Part shown: positions 1-6,221 of the stretch, one piece after another
Layout of the letters: each line of letters starts with the position of its first letter
How positions within the stretch are numbered: position 1 is the stretch's first letter
Origin: an uncultured Clostridia bacterium
GTDB taxonomy: Bacteria > Bacillota > Clostridia > Oscillospirales > Ruminococcaceae
NCBI GenBank assembly: GCA_947629275.1
Contig: CANRDG010000048.1
Coordinates: 1-12,526, forward strand
Length of the DNA: 12,526 nucleotides
Direction of reading: 5' to 3'
The notes under the pieces: generated by a model
The model's database searches: none
Seen by the model: the letters and a program-made list of their open reading frames with translations, nothing else
Told to the model about the DNA's origin: nothing
Program-made: the position numbers and the translations under genes

Positions 1-9
1 TGATATAAT
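1..9 (+). promoter_or_regulatory. Extended -10 promoter element for the first operon
   Basis: TGaTATAAT at 1-9 is a perfect extended -10 element (TGN followed by TATAAT at 4-9). It predicts transcription starting near position 16. Any -35 box would lie outside the window. A 10-bp palindrome, TGCAATTGCA, at 15-24 sits on the predicted start and could be an operator, but I cannot assign a regulator to it. Seen: the box. Inferred: that it drives the 196-3324 operon through the leader that follows. Confidence 0.55.
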
Positions 10-15
10 GTATAT

Positions 16-176
16 GCAATTGCACCTGACACTGAAATTTTTATTGAGGTGAAAGCGGCAAACAGTTAATATTTGCAACTAACCGTACTAACAATAATAA
101 CCACTGCGGTTCAGCTGATAAACCAAGACTGTCTTTGCCCCTTGTGGGTGAAGGCAGTCTTAAATTTTATATTTTT
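16..176 (+). promoter_or_regulatory. Structured leader RNA, candidate transcription attenuator or riboswitch
   Basis: Between the -10 box and the first start codon lie about 180 nt that can fold into several hairpins: CACCT 23-27 with AGGTG 47-51, GCAAA 58-62 with TTTGC 72-76, AACCGT 81-86 with GCGGTT 106-111, and then the terminator at 125-161. The stretch 57-65 (GGCAAACAG) is complementary to 129-131 plus 134-139 (CTG and TTTGCC, with a 2-nt bulge), which lies in the 5' arm of the terminator. That pairing would act as an antiterminator. The 58-62/72-76 hairpin would compete with it, giving the on/off architecture expected of a transcriptional riboswitch. It does not match the conserved cores I know of the cobalamin, Moco, NiCo, fluoride, SAM, TPP, FMN, purine or c-di-GMP classes. 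The ligand or effector is unknown. Confidence 0.45.
125..176 (+). terminator. Intrinsic terminator in the leader
   Basis: A 16-bp stem (125-140 with 146-161, including three G-T wobbles) closes a 5-nt loop, CTTGT, and is followed by an A/T-rich tail at 162-176 ending in TTTTT. It lies directly upstream of the first gene's ribosome binding site. It could terminate an upstream gene. Because a good -10 box lies at 4-9 and no coding frame is evident between the two, an attenuator of the downstream operon is preferred. Confidence 0.7.
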
Positions 177-195
177 GAGAGGATAATGATACACT

Positions 196-480
196 ATGGA
201 CAGCATAGAAAACAGAGTTGCCATTATAGGCATAATAGTTGAAAAAAGTGACAGTGTTGAAGCTCTGAACGCCATTTTGCACGAATACAGCAGTTATATG
301 ATAGGCAGAATGGGCATACCCTACCACGAGCTGGGCATAAACATAATCAGCGTTGCTGTGAACGCTCCGCAGAGCGTAATAAGCGCGCTTTCGGGCAAAA
401 TAGGCAGGCTTGACGGCGTTTCCGCCAAGGCGGCATATTCAAACGTAACATCAAAAAACGGAGCGCGGACAGATGAGTAA
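196..480 (+). CDS. TM1266-like small protein (NikR C-terminal/ACT-like fold), putative regulator
   Basis: This 94-residue soluble protein matches the family annotated as 'iron-only hydrogenase system regulator' (TM1266). The family pattern is visible: a hydrophobic first strand (VAIIGIIVE, residues 8-16), a helix ending in ILHEYSSY, the signature IGRMGIPY (36-43), a second strand NIISVAVNAP and a terminal GVSAKAAYS. The fold is related to the C-terminal metal-sensing domain of NikR. No DNA-binding domain is present, so a sensing or protein-partner role is more likely than direct DNA binding. The start at 196 is the only reasonable one in frame: a TGA stop lies at 187-189, and the GAGAGG site at 177-182 is 13 nt away, slightly far. 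The gene overlaps the permease by 8 nt (ATGAGTAA), so translation is coupled. A second copy of the domain is fused to the ATPase downstream. The family assignment is firm; the function is inferred. Confidence 0.8.
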   Translation: MDSIENRVAIIGIIVEKSDSVEALNAILHEYSSYMIGRMGIPYHELGINIISVAVNAPQSVISALSGKIGRLDGVSAKAAYSNVTSKNGARTDE

Positions 481-1489
481 AAACAGGCGAAAAATAGGTA
501 TTTTAGCCGCATTGTTGCTTATTATACTTCCTGTAATAATATCGATAGCCGCACTTTGTATAGGCAGAATAAGCTACTCGCCGAGCGAGATAATTTCCGC
601 TCTGCGCAACGGCATTTTGGGCAAAGAACTCAAAGGCGCGGCTTTGGTGGTCTGGAATATACGCCTGCCGAGAATTCTGCTCGCGCTTCTTTGCGGCGCA
701 GGGCTGTCGGTAGCAGGAACAGCGTTTCAAAGTTTGTTTTCAAATCCCTTAGCTACCCCCGATACCTTGGGTGTCGCATCGGGTACTTCATTCGGCGCTG
801 CAGTCGCAATGCTTTTGGGGCTCGGCATGATAGGCATACAGATCACTGCATTTGCAGGCGGAATACTCGCAGTTGCGCTCACTTGGCTCGCGGCGTGCGG
901 AAAAAGCGGTAAAAGCGGTCTGGGTTCCGTAGTCCTCGCAGGAATAATGATAGGTTCGCTCTTCTCGGCGCTGGTGTCGCTCGTAAAATTCGTCGCCGAT
1001 ACCGAAACCCAGCTGCCTGCCATAACCTACTGGCTCATGGGCAGCCTTTCGGGCGCAGGCTACAAGTCGCTCGCCCTCGGCGCACCCATTATTATAATAG
1101 GTATCGCAGTGCTTTTCGCGCTCCGCTGGAAACTTAATATCCTACCCCTCTCGCAGGACGAAGCCGTCTCGCTCGGAGCAAATATCCGCCTTTTGCGCGT
1201 AGTTACCATTGTCTGCGCCACCGCCGTGACTGCATCGTGCGTTTCAATGTGCGGTCAGGTCGGCTGGGTAGGGCTGCTTATTCCCCACATCTGCCGCATG
1301 GCTTTCGGCAGCGATCACCGTAACATTCTGCCTGCCTCAATATGCATAGGTGCGGCGTTTATGGTAGTTGTCGATACTTTGGCAAGAAGCATTTCAGCCG
1401 CTCAGATACCCATTTCGGTGCTTACCGCTATAATAGGCGCGCCGTTTTTCATACTGCTTATGCGCCGCAGCGGAGGTGAGAGCCTGTGA
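473..1489 (+). CDS. FecCD-family ABC transporter permease (iron chelate/haem/corrinoid type)
   Basis: This 338-residue integral membrane protein is the channel subunit of an importer of the BtuC/FhuB/FecCD family and has the usual family length. It begins with a basic stretch and a membrane segment (about 9-30). It then shows the family motifs RLPR (64-67), the AGTAFQSLFSNPLATPDTLG segment (81-100), SLGANIR (233-239, in the ATPase-contact region), GQVGWVGLLIPHICR (261-275), and an LARSI...QIPISVLTAIIGAPFF block near the end. About ten membrane segments are expected from the family. It overlaps the TM1266-like gene by 8 nt and the ATPase by 4 nt (GTGA), so stoichiometric production is likely. 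The matching binding protein is not adjacent; it lies at 6222 in the second operon. Family members carry ferric siderophores, haem or cobalamin, and the substrate here cannot be decided. Confidence 0.93.
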   Translation: MSKNRRKIGILAALLLIILPVIISIAALCIGRISYSPSEIISALRNGILGKELKGAALVVWNIRLPRILLALLCGAGLSVAGTAFQSLFSNPLATPDTLGVASGTSFGAAVAMLLGLGMIGIQITAFAGGILAVALTWLAACGKSGKSGLGSVVLAGIMIGSLFSALVSLVKFVADTETQLPAITYWLMGSLSGAGYKSLALGAPIIIIGIAVLFALRWKLNILPLSQDEAVSLGANIRLLRVVTIVCATAVTASCVSMCGQVGWVGLLIPHICRMAFGSDHRNILPASICIGAAFMVVVDTLARSISAAQIPISVLTAIIGAPFFILLMRRSGGESL

Positions 1490-2541
1490 CTATAGACGTT
1501 AAAAACGGTAGTTTTGCATACGATAAAAATAGCGATAAAATGCTCTTTTCGGGCGTTGAATTTTCAGCCTCCGACGGCGATCTTGTAGCAGTTTTAGGAC
1601 CTAACGGTGCAGGCAAAACAACGCTCCTTCGCTGTATTATGGGAATGTTAAAATGGAGCGAGGGGGCAAGCTTTATAGACGGCGAAAGAATTGACAAAAT
1701 GCCTCCTCGCAGCCTTTGGCGAAAGCTTGCGTATGTTCCGCAGGCAAGAGGCGTAGCACCAAATTCTACGGTATTTGATATGGTGCTTCTCGGCAGAAAC
1801 AGCCGTATAGGCGCGTTTTCTCAGCCCAAAAAAGAAGACATAAAGCGCGTGGAAGAAATTCTGGAAGAGCTTAAAATATCGCACCTTTCACAAAAAAGCT
1901 GTCGGCAGATAAGCGGCGGCGAACTTCAGATGACGCTTATAGCCCGTGCATTGGCAAGTCAGCCTAAGATACTTATTTTAGACGAACCCGAATCAAACCT
2001 TGATTTTCGCAATCAGCTTATCGTGCTGGATACTCTTTCAAAGCTCGCAAACGAAGGCATGATATGCATTTTCAATACCCACTACCCCGAACACGCCTTA
2101 GGCAGGGCGAACCGCTCTCTGATACTCTCGCAAGGCAAATGCGTTTTCGGCGATACCGCTGAAACAGTTACAGAAAGCGCGATTTCAAAGGCTTTCGGCG
2201 TCCGCGCGGTGATAACCGAGGCTGAGACTAAAAGCAATACCTTCCGAACCGTCATTCCTATAGAACTCAGCGACGGCAGCGAAAATGCGCAAAACACAGC
2301 CTCAATAGCCGTAGTTTCAATAATAATAAAAGACCGCTCCCAGGCGGAAAAAATAAACAAAATACTGCATAGATACAGCCCCTACACCATAGGCAGAATG
2401 GGTCTGCCCTACCGCAAGGGCGGCGAGGAAACGAACATCATCAATCTGAGCCTTGACGCCCCCGACAGCGAAGTCGCGGCTTTGGTTTCTCAGCTTTCAC
2501 TTCTAGGCGGCGTGTCTGTAAAGGCTACCTATGCACAGTAG
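1486..2541 (+). CDS. ABC ATPase of FecCD-type importer with C-terminal TM1266-like domain fusion
   Basis: This 351-residue protein starts at GTG 1486, six nucleotides after GGAGGTGA (1472-1479). Residues 1 to about 245 form a FepC/BtuD-type nucleotide-binding domain with Walker A GPNGAGKT (38-45), Q-loop Q86, signature ISGGE (142-146), Walker B ILILDEP (162-168) and H-loop H199. A linker (about 246-270) leads to a C-terminal domain (271-351) that is not part of the usual ATPase, which is normally about 250-270 residues. This domain aligns end to end with the small protein encoded at 196-480. It shares the helix-plus-signature ILHxYSxYxIGRMGxPY and the terminal GVSxKAxY, with a 2-residue insertion before NII; by eye about a third or more of the positions are identical. 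The ATPase therefore probably carries a built-in sensing or regulatory domain. It powers the permease at 473-1489. Confidence 0.92.
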   Translation: MTIDVKNGSFAYDKNSDKMLFSGVEFSASDGDLVAVLGPNGAGKTTLLRCIMGMLKWSEGASFIDGERIDKMPPRSLWRKLAYVPQARGVAPNSTVFDMVLLGRNSRIGAFSQPKKEDIKRVEEILEELKISHLSQKSCRQISGGELQMTLIARALASQPKILILDEPESNLDFRNQLIVLDTLSKLANEGMICIFNTHYPEHALGRANRSLILSQGKCVFGDTAETVTESAISKAFGVRAVITEAETKSNTFRTVIPIELSDGSENAQNTASIAVVSIIIKDRSQAEKINKILHRYSPYTIGRMGLPYRKGGEETNIINLSLDAPDSEVAALVSQLSLLGGVSVKATYAQ

Positions 2542-2568
2542 AAAAATACGAATAATGGAGTGTTTCAT

Positions 2569-3324
2569 ATGCTAAAAATAGCTGTTTACGGTAAAGGCGG
2601 CATCGGCAAATCTACCACTGTTTCAAATGTCGCAGTTGCAATGGCGCAAAAGGGTCTGAAAGTCATGCAAATTGGCTGCGACCCCAAAGCCGACTCCACC
2701 ATGCTTCTTCGCGGCGAAAAAGATATCCCCACCGTGCTTGGACTAGTGCGAGAACTGAAAAACGACTTTTCGCTCGAGCAAATGGCGGCTGTCGGCGAGG
2801 GCGGCGTAATATGTGTCGAAGCAGGCGGTCCTACCCCCGGCATGGGCTGCGCAGGCAGAGGCATTATCGCGGCTCTTGAAAAGCTGGAGGAGAAAGGCGC
2901 TTATGAAAAATTTTCTCCCGACGTCGTGCTATATGACGTCCTCGGTGACGTCGTCTGCGGCGGCTTTTCAATGCCCATGCGTTCGGGTTATGCCGACGCC
3001 GTGTTCATCGTCACTTCGGGTGAGAACATGGCTCTGCACGCTGCCGAAAACATCGCCGCAGCGATAGAAAACTTCCGCGGCAGGGGCTATGCGCGCCTCG
3101 GCGGCGTAATTCTCAACCGCAGGAATGTTAAAAATGAGCATGAAAAAGTTGCTGAAATGTGTAAAAAAGCGAACACTAAAATTGTGGGTGACCTGCCGAG
3201 AAGTGATACCGTCACCGAAGCCGAGGAGCTTTGCCGCACCGTCGTCGCAGCCTTTCCCGAAAGCGAAATGGCAAAGTGCTACCGCGCGCTGGCTGATGAT
3301 TTGCTTGCCGAATGTGGTTTTTAA
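2569..3324 (+). CDS. NifH-like nitrogenase iron protein (reductase component of a nitrogenase-like enzyme)
   Basis: This 251-residue protein belongs to the NifH/BchL/CfbC family of homodimeric ATP-dependent electron donors. Visible motifs, numbered from ATG 2569, are P-loop GKGGIGKST (8-16), switch motif CDPKADST (37-44), C94 in GMGCAGRG and C130 in DVVCGGFSMPMR. C94 and C130 are the two cysteines that bridge the [4Fe-4S] cluster across the dimer. R97 corresponds to the arginine that is ADP-ribosylated in some nitrogenases. It is somewhat shorter than true NifH (about 275-295). The ATG at 2569 is preferred over the in-frame GTG at 2560 because TGGAG (2556-2560) lies 8 nt upstream of it and overlaps the GTG. 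It follows the ATPase by 27 nt in the same operon, while its D-like and K-like partners lie beyond a 425-nt gap. It should pass electrons to the 3750/5071 products. Nitrogen fixation is not implied. Confidence 0.93.
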   Translation: MLKIAVYGKGGIGKSTTVSNVAVAMAQKGLKVMQIGCDPKADSTMLLRGEKDIPTVLGLVRELKNDFSLEQMAAVGEGGVICVEAGGPTPGMGCAGRGIIAALEKLEEKGAYEKFSPDVVLYDVLGDVVCGGFSMPMRSGYADAVFIVTSGENMALHAAENIAAAIENFRGRGYARLGGVILNRRNVKNEHEKVAEMCKKANTKIVGDLPRSDTVTEAEELCRTVVAAFPESEMAKCYRALADDLLAECGF

Positions 3325-3701
3325 CGCTGCTATCGCAGCAAACCTGCGGAGCTGTTCAACACCCACAGTATTTTGGTTTTCTTTTCATTTTGAGTGTACT
3401 ACAACTTTTGCGCACTTTACTTGTTATGAATTCTTCACTTTGTACGGCGTTCCAGAATGGAACGCGGAAAGAGAGCTAAGATCTTCTCAAAGGAAAATCC
3501 CTCTCTTCCAGCGGTCGCTAGCGACCGCTGCCCTCTTTGAAAAACAATCCACCGGATTGTTTTTGAGGCGACTGCTTGCAGTCGCTGTACCCATTTTCGG
3601 AGCGCACGTTGTGTTTTGGGGCTCTGCCCCCATACCCCCGTGACCCTTTGGCAGTTGCGAAGCAACTGTAAAAAAGAGGTCAATCGAAAACTTTTCCTTT
3701 C
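3325..3701. repeat. Intergenic cluster of short perfect palindromes
   Basis: This stretch has no credible gene. It holds a series of inverted repeats with 0-4 nt loops: GCTGC/GCAGC at 3326-3339; GCGTTCCA/TGGAACGC at 3447-3465 (loop GAA); a 22-bp perfect palindrome at 3509-3530 (arm CAGCGGTCGCT); AAAAACAATCC/GGATTGTTTTT at 3540-3564 (loop ACC); GCGACTGC/GCAGTCGC at 3568-3585 (loop TT); GGGGC/GCCCC at 3618-3630; and CAGTTGC/GCAACTG at 3652-3668 (loop GAA). The part from 3340 to 3446 is T-rich and shows no structure I can name. The arrangement looks like a mosaic of dispersed intergenic repeat units. None of the hairpins is followed by a long T-run, except that the 3540-3564 stem ends in Ts. Some may help end or protect the upstream transcript. 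Confidence 0.75.
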
Positions 3702-3730
3702 TTGACAAGACTTTCCCCACCCTATAAAAT
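3702..3730 (+). promoter_or_regulatory. Sigma-A-type promoter for the second operon
   Basis: TTGACA at 3702-3707 is followed after 17 nt by TAAAAT at 3725-3730. The overlapping TATAAA at 3723-3728 would give 15 nt. Transcription would start near 3737, so the mRNA begins almost at the AGGAGG ribosome binding site (3738-3743) and has a 5' untranslated region of only about 13 nt. This gives the D-like and K-like subunits their own promoter, separate from the NifH-like gene. Confidence 0.65.
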
Positions 3731-3749
3731 AACAAATAGGAGGTTCACA

Positions 3750-5084
3750 ATGCTTATACGAATTGGCGGAAAACAAGACGACAGCGGCGCGCGCGTGAAA
3801 ATATCCGCAGCCGCCTACCCTGCGCCCTTCAAAAGCGGTCTCGAGTACAGCTGCGCCGCCCGCGGCACATGGAACATAGTGCATACAGGCTTTTTGCTGC
3901 CGCAGTCGCACGAGATTTTCATATGCGCTATGGGCTGCCTGCGCGGTGTAGTGCTAACCGCTGCAGAAATGGGCTTCTCCCACCGCTTCTCAACTATCGA
4001 GATAAAAGAAAACGACGTCTACGAAGGCACAATGGAAGACATGATAACAAGCGGCGTATCGCAGATACTTGACACCCTTGACTATACGCCGCGCGCAGTG
4101 CTCGTCTACACCAGCTGCATACACCACTTTGTCGGCTGTGATATTCAGCTGTGCTTTGACATCTTGCGCAAACGCTATCCGCACATCGACTTTGCCGACT
4201 GCTACATGGATCCCATAATGCGCAAAAGCGGTCTTAACCCCGACCAGACCATGCGGCGGCAGCTTTACAGCCTTATAAAGCCTGCTGAAAAAAATGCCAA
4301 AAAACTAAACATCATCGGCAGCGACCTTAAGATCGACACAGCCTGCGAGCTTTTCGATATCGCCAAAGAAAGCGGCGCAGCAATCTCGCAAATTCAAGAC
4401 TTTGACACCTACGATGGCTATCAGTCCATGGGGCAGGCTTTTGCAAACATTTATATTGACCTATCAGCAAAAGCGGCGGCAGAGGCGCTTGAAAATCGTC
4501 TTGGGCAAAAAGCTGTCTGCCTGCCGCAAAGCTTCGGCTATGACGAAATAAGCACCGCGCTTAATACCCTCCGCGGCCTTTTGGGCTTGTCTGAAAAAAG
4601 CTATGAAGAAAAGCGCAAAATGTGCGATGAAGCGATAGAAAACGTGCGGCAAACCCTCGGCGGCGCGCCGGTTGAGATAGACTATACAGCCACCCCCAGA
4701 CCACTTTCGCTGGCGCGTTTGCTGCTGACGCACGGCATAAACGTCACAAGGCTGTACTGCGACAGCTTCTCTGCCGCCGAAAAGAGCGACCTTGAATTTT
4801 TGCAGAAAAATTTTCCCGACATCGATGTCTACGCCACCGTGCAGGTAAAAATGCGCGAACTTGACCGCTGTCGCAGCTGCAAGACCTTAGCAATAGGTCA
4901 AAAAGCCGCTTACTTCGCTTCTTCTCCGTATTTTGTCAATATTGTGCAGGGCGGCGGTATGTACGGCTACAGCGGAATATTAAAACTTTGTGGCATGATA
5001 ACGCAGGCATGGGAGCATGAAAAAGATACTAAAAATCTGATACAAATCAAAGGAATGGGGTGCAATTGCCATGGCGTATGCTGA
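3750..5084 (+). CDS. Nitrogenase component 1-type protein, D-like subunit (NifD/BchN/CfbD family)
   Basis: This 444-residue protein is the catalytic-type partner of the NifH-like reductase. ATG 3750 is chosen because AGGAGG (3738-3743) ends six nucleotides before it; a longer in-frame reading from 3702 would start inside the -35 box. Family hallmarks are a conserved N-terminal block GLEYSCAARGTWNIVHTG (30-47), CAMGCLRG (59-66) and VYTSCIHHFVGCDI (119-132). By position and context C35, C63 and C123 correspond to the three P-cluster ligands of NifD (or the three BchN ligands), so a [4Fe-4S]-type cluster is expected. C59 and C130 are additional cysteines. The protein ends in an unusual GMGCNCHGVC tail (C438, C440, C444). 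I cannot identify equivalents of the NifD FeMo-cofactor ligands. Its last 14 nt overlap the K-like gene, so the pair is translationally coupled. The substrate is unknown. Confidence 0.88.
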   Translation: MLIRIGGKQDDSGARVKISAAAYPAPFKSGLEYSCAARGTWNIVHTGFLLPQSHEIFICAMGCLRGVVLTAAEMGFSHRFSTIEIKENDVYEGTMEDMITSGVSQILDTLDYTPRAVLVYTSCIHHFVGCDIQLCFDILRKRYPHIDFADCYMDPIMRKSGLNPDQTMRRQLYSLIKPAEKNAKKLNIIGSDLKIDTACELFDIAKESGAAISQIQDFDTYDGYQSMGQAFANIYIDLSAKAAAEALENRLGQKAVCLPQSFGYDEISTALNTLRGLLGLSEKSYEEKRKMCDEAIENVRQTLGGAPVEIDYTATPRPLSLARLLLTHGINVTRLYCDSFSAAEKSDLEFLQKNFPDIDVYATVQVKMRELDRCRSCKTLAIGQKAAYFASSPYFVNIVQGGGMYGYSGILKLCGMITQAWEHEKDTKNLIQIKGMGCNCHGVC

Positions 5085-6207
5085 ACAAATAGCAAAGTCG
5101 CTGTCCACCTATGCTGCGGACTCCTCGGGCGTGTGCAGCGCGCTTTTCGAGCTCGGCGGCATGGTCGTAATGCACGATGCCTCGGGCTGCAATTCCACCT
5201 ATTCCACCCATGACGAACCGCGCTGGTACGACTTTGACAGCTACATTTTCATCTCAGGATTGACAGAGAACGAGGCGATAATGGGCGACGACGAAAAGCT
5301 CATCAGCGACGTAACGGACGCAGCAAAGCAGCTCTCCCCTTCTTTCATAGCCGTCACTGGCACGCCTATCCCCATGATGACCGGCACCGACTTTGCAGCC
5401 GTCGCAAAAGAGATAGAAAGCCGCACAGGGCTGCCCACTTTCGGCTTTGACACAAATGGCATGAATACCTATGTTTCGGGTGTTGAAATGGCTTACGCCT
5501 CCCTCGCGGAGCGTTTCACAAAGTACATGAGACCTCGTGAAAAGACCAAAGAGCCGTCTGTAAACATTTTGGGCGCAACTCCGCTTGATTTTTCAGGTGA
5601 GGACTGCTACACCCAAATTCACAGTATGCGCAAAATGCTTGGGGAAAACGGCATAACCGTGCAAAGCGTGTGGGCAATGGGCGACACCCTGCAAAACATC
5701 ATGAACTCGTCATCCGCGTGGGCAAATCTGGTCGTTTCGTATGGCGGTCTTAAAGCCGCAAAAATCATGCAGCGCGAATATGGTATCCCATACGTCGTCG
5801 GCAGACCGATTAAAGGTCTGAACGAAGCAATTGTTGCAGCCCTGCACAAAAGCTTTAAAGACGATGAAAACCGCATAGCCTATGAAAAAAACACTCACGC
5901 CGACAAGAAGATCCTTCTCATCGGCGAGGGCGTAACCAGCGAGAGCCTTGCCTGCGTGCTTGGAGCAGATGCAGTGATACCAACCGAGTTTGACAGCGAA
6001 CTTCTAAGAAACGGCACGCTGGCACGAGGAGAAGAAAGCCTGCGAAACATCGCGCAAAATTACGATGTACTGATAGCCGACCCGCTCTATCAGCCGATAG
6101 TGCAAAGCTGTACAAAATTTATCCCACTACCGCACGAGGGCTTCTCGGGCAGAATGTTCAGCGCGCAAGCCCCCGACTTAGTAACCGAAATCCCATTCAA
6201 AATATAA
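5071..6207 (+). CDS. Nitrogenase component 1-type protein, K-like subunit
   Basis: This 378-residue protein is expected to form a heterotetramer with the D-like subunit. Its N-terminus shows GVCSALFELGGMVVMHDASGC (20-40), then THDEPRW (46-52), EAIMGDDEKL (68-77) and FIAVTGTPIPMMTGTDF (92-108). These correspond to the NifK blocks around GSQGC, the GG-E/Q-KL-type motif and STTC...IGDD. C40 matches the NifK C95 position. The position of the third NifK P-cluster cysteine reads TGT here (residues 96-98) and lacks cysteine. The first NifK cysteine also appears absent, with C22 instead matching a nearby non-ligand cysteine. One clearly conserved ligand in K plus three in D gives a DPOR-like 3+1 cluster. 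The protein is shorter than NifK (about 500). GGGGTG at 5057-5062 lies 8 nt before ATG 5071. No stop or terminator separates it from the lipoprotein gene. Confidence 0.87.
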   Translation: MAYAEQIAKSLSTYAADSSGVCSALFELGGMVVMHDASGCNSTYSTHDEPRWYDFDSYIFISGLTENEAIMGDDEKLISDVTDAAKQLSPSFIAVTGTPIPMMTGTDFAAVAKEIESRTGLPTFGFDTNGMNTYVSGVEMAYASLAERFTKYMRPREKTKEPSVNILGATPLDFSGEDCYTQIHSMRKMLGENGITVQSVWAMGDTLQNIMNSSSAWANLVVSYGGLKAAKIMQREYGIPYVVGRPIKGLNEAIVAALHKSFKDDENRIAYEKNTHADKKILLIGEGVTSESLACVLGADAVIPTEFDSELLRNGTLARGEESLRNIAQNYDVLIADPLYQPIVQSCTKFIPLPHEGFSGRMFSAQAPDLVTEIPFKI

Positions 6208-6221
6208 CAGGAGTGAAAACT

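Noticed and set aside
16..124. Cobalamin, NiCo, Moco or fluoride riboswitch
   Set aside because: The conserved cores of these classes as I know them are not present. The leader is kept as an unassigned candidate.
181..199. Fur-box-like sequence GATAATGATA at 182-191
   Set aside because: Only the first half matches the inverted-repeat consensus and the second half does not. The site lies between the ribosome site and the start codon, so I do not call it.
2560..2568. Upstream GTG start for the NifH-like protein
   Set aside because: The GTG overlaps the Shine-Dalgarno sequence itself, and the ATG at 2569 has the right spacing and matches the family's N-terminus.
3447..3668. CRISPR array
   Set aside because: The palindromes have different sequences and irregular spacing, so there is no repeated unit with equal spacers.
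3435..3911. Long minus-strand open frames opposite 3435-3911
   Set aside because: They run through the palindrome cluster and into the antisense of the D-like gene. They have no ribosome site or family pattern, and the apparent protein is a by-product of repeat DNA.
2569..6207. Nitrogen-fixation genes nifHDK
   Set aside because: The D and K proteins are short and the K cysteines incomplete. No cofactor ligands can be identified and no nifE/N/B genes are visible, so a nitrogenase-like enzyme is the safer call.
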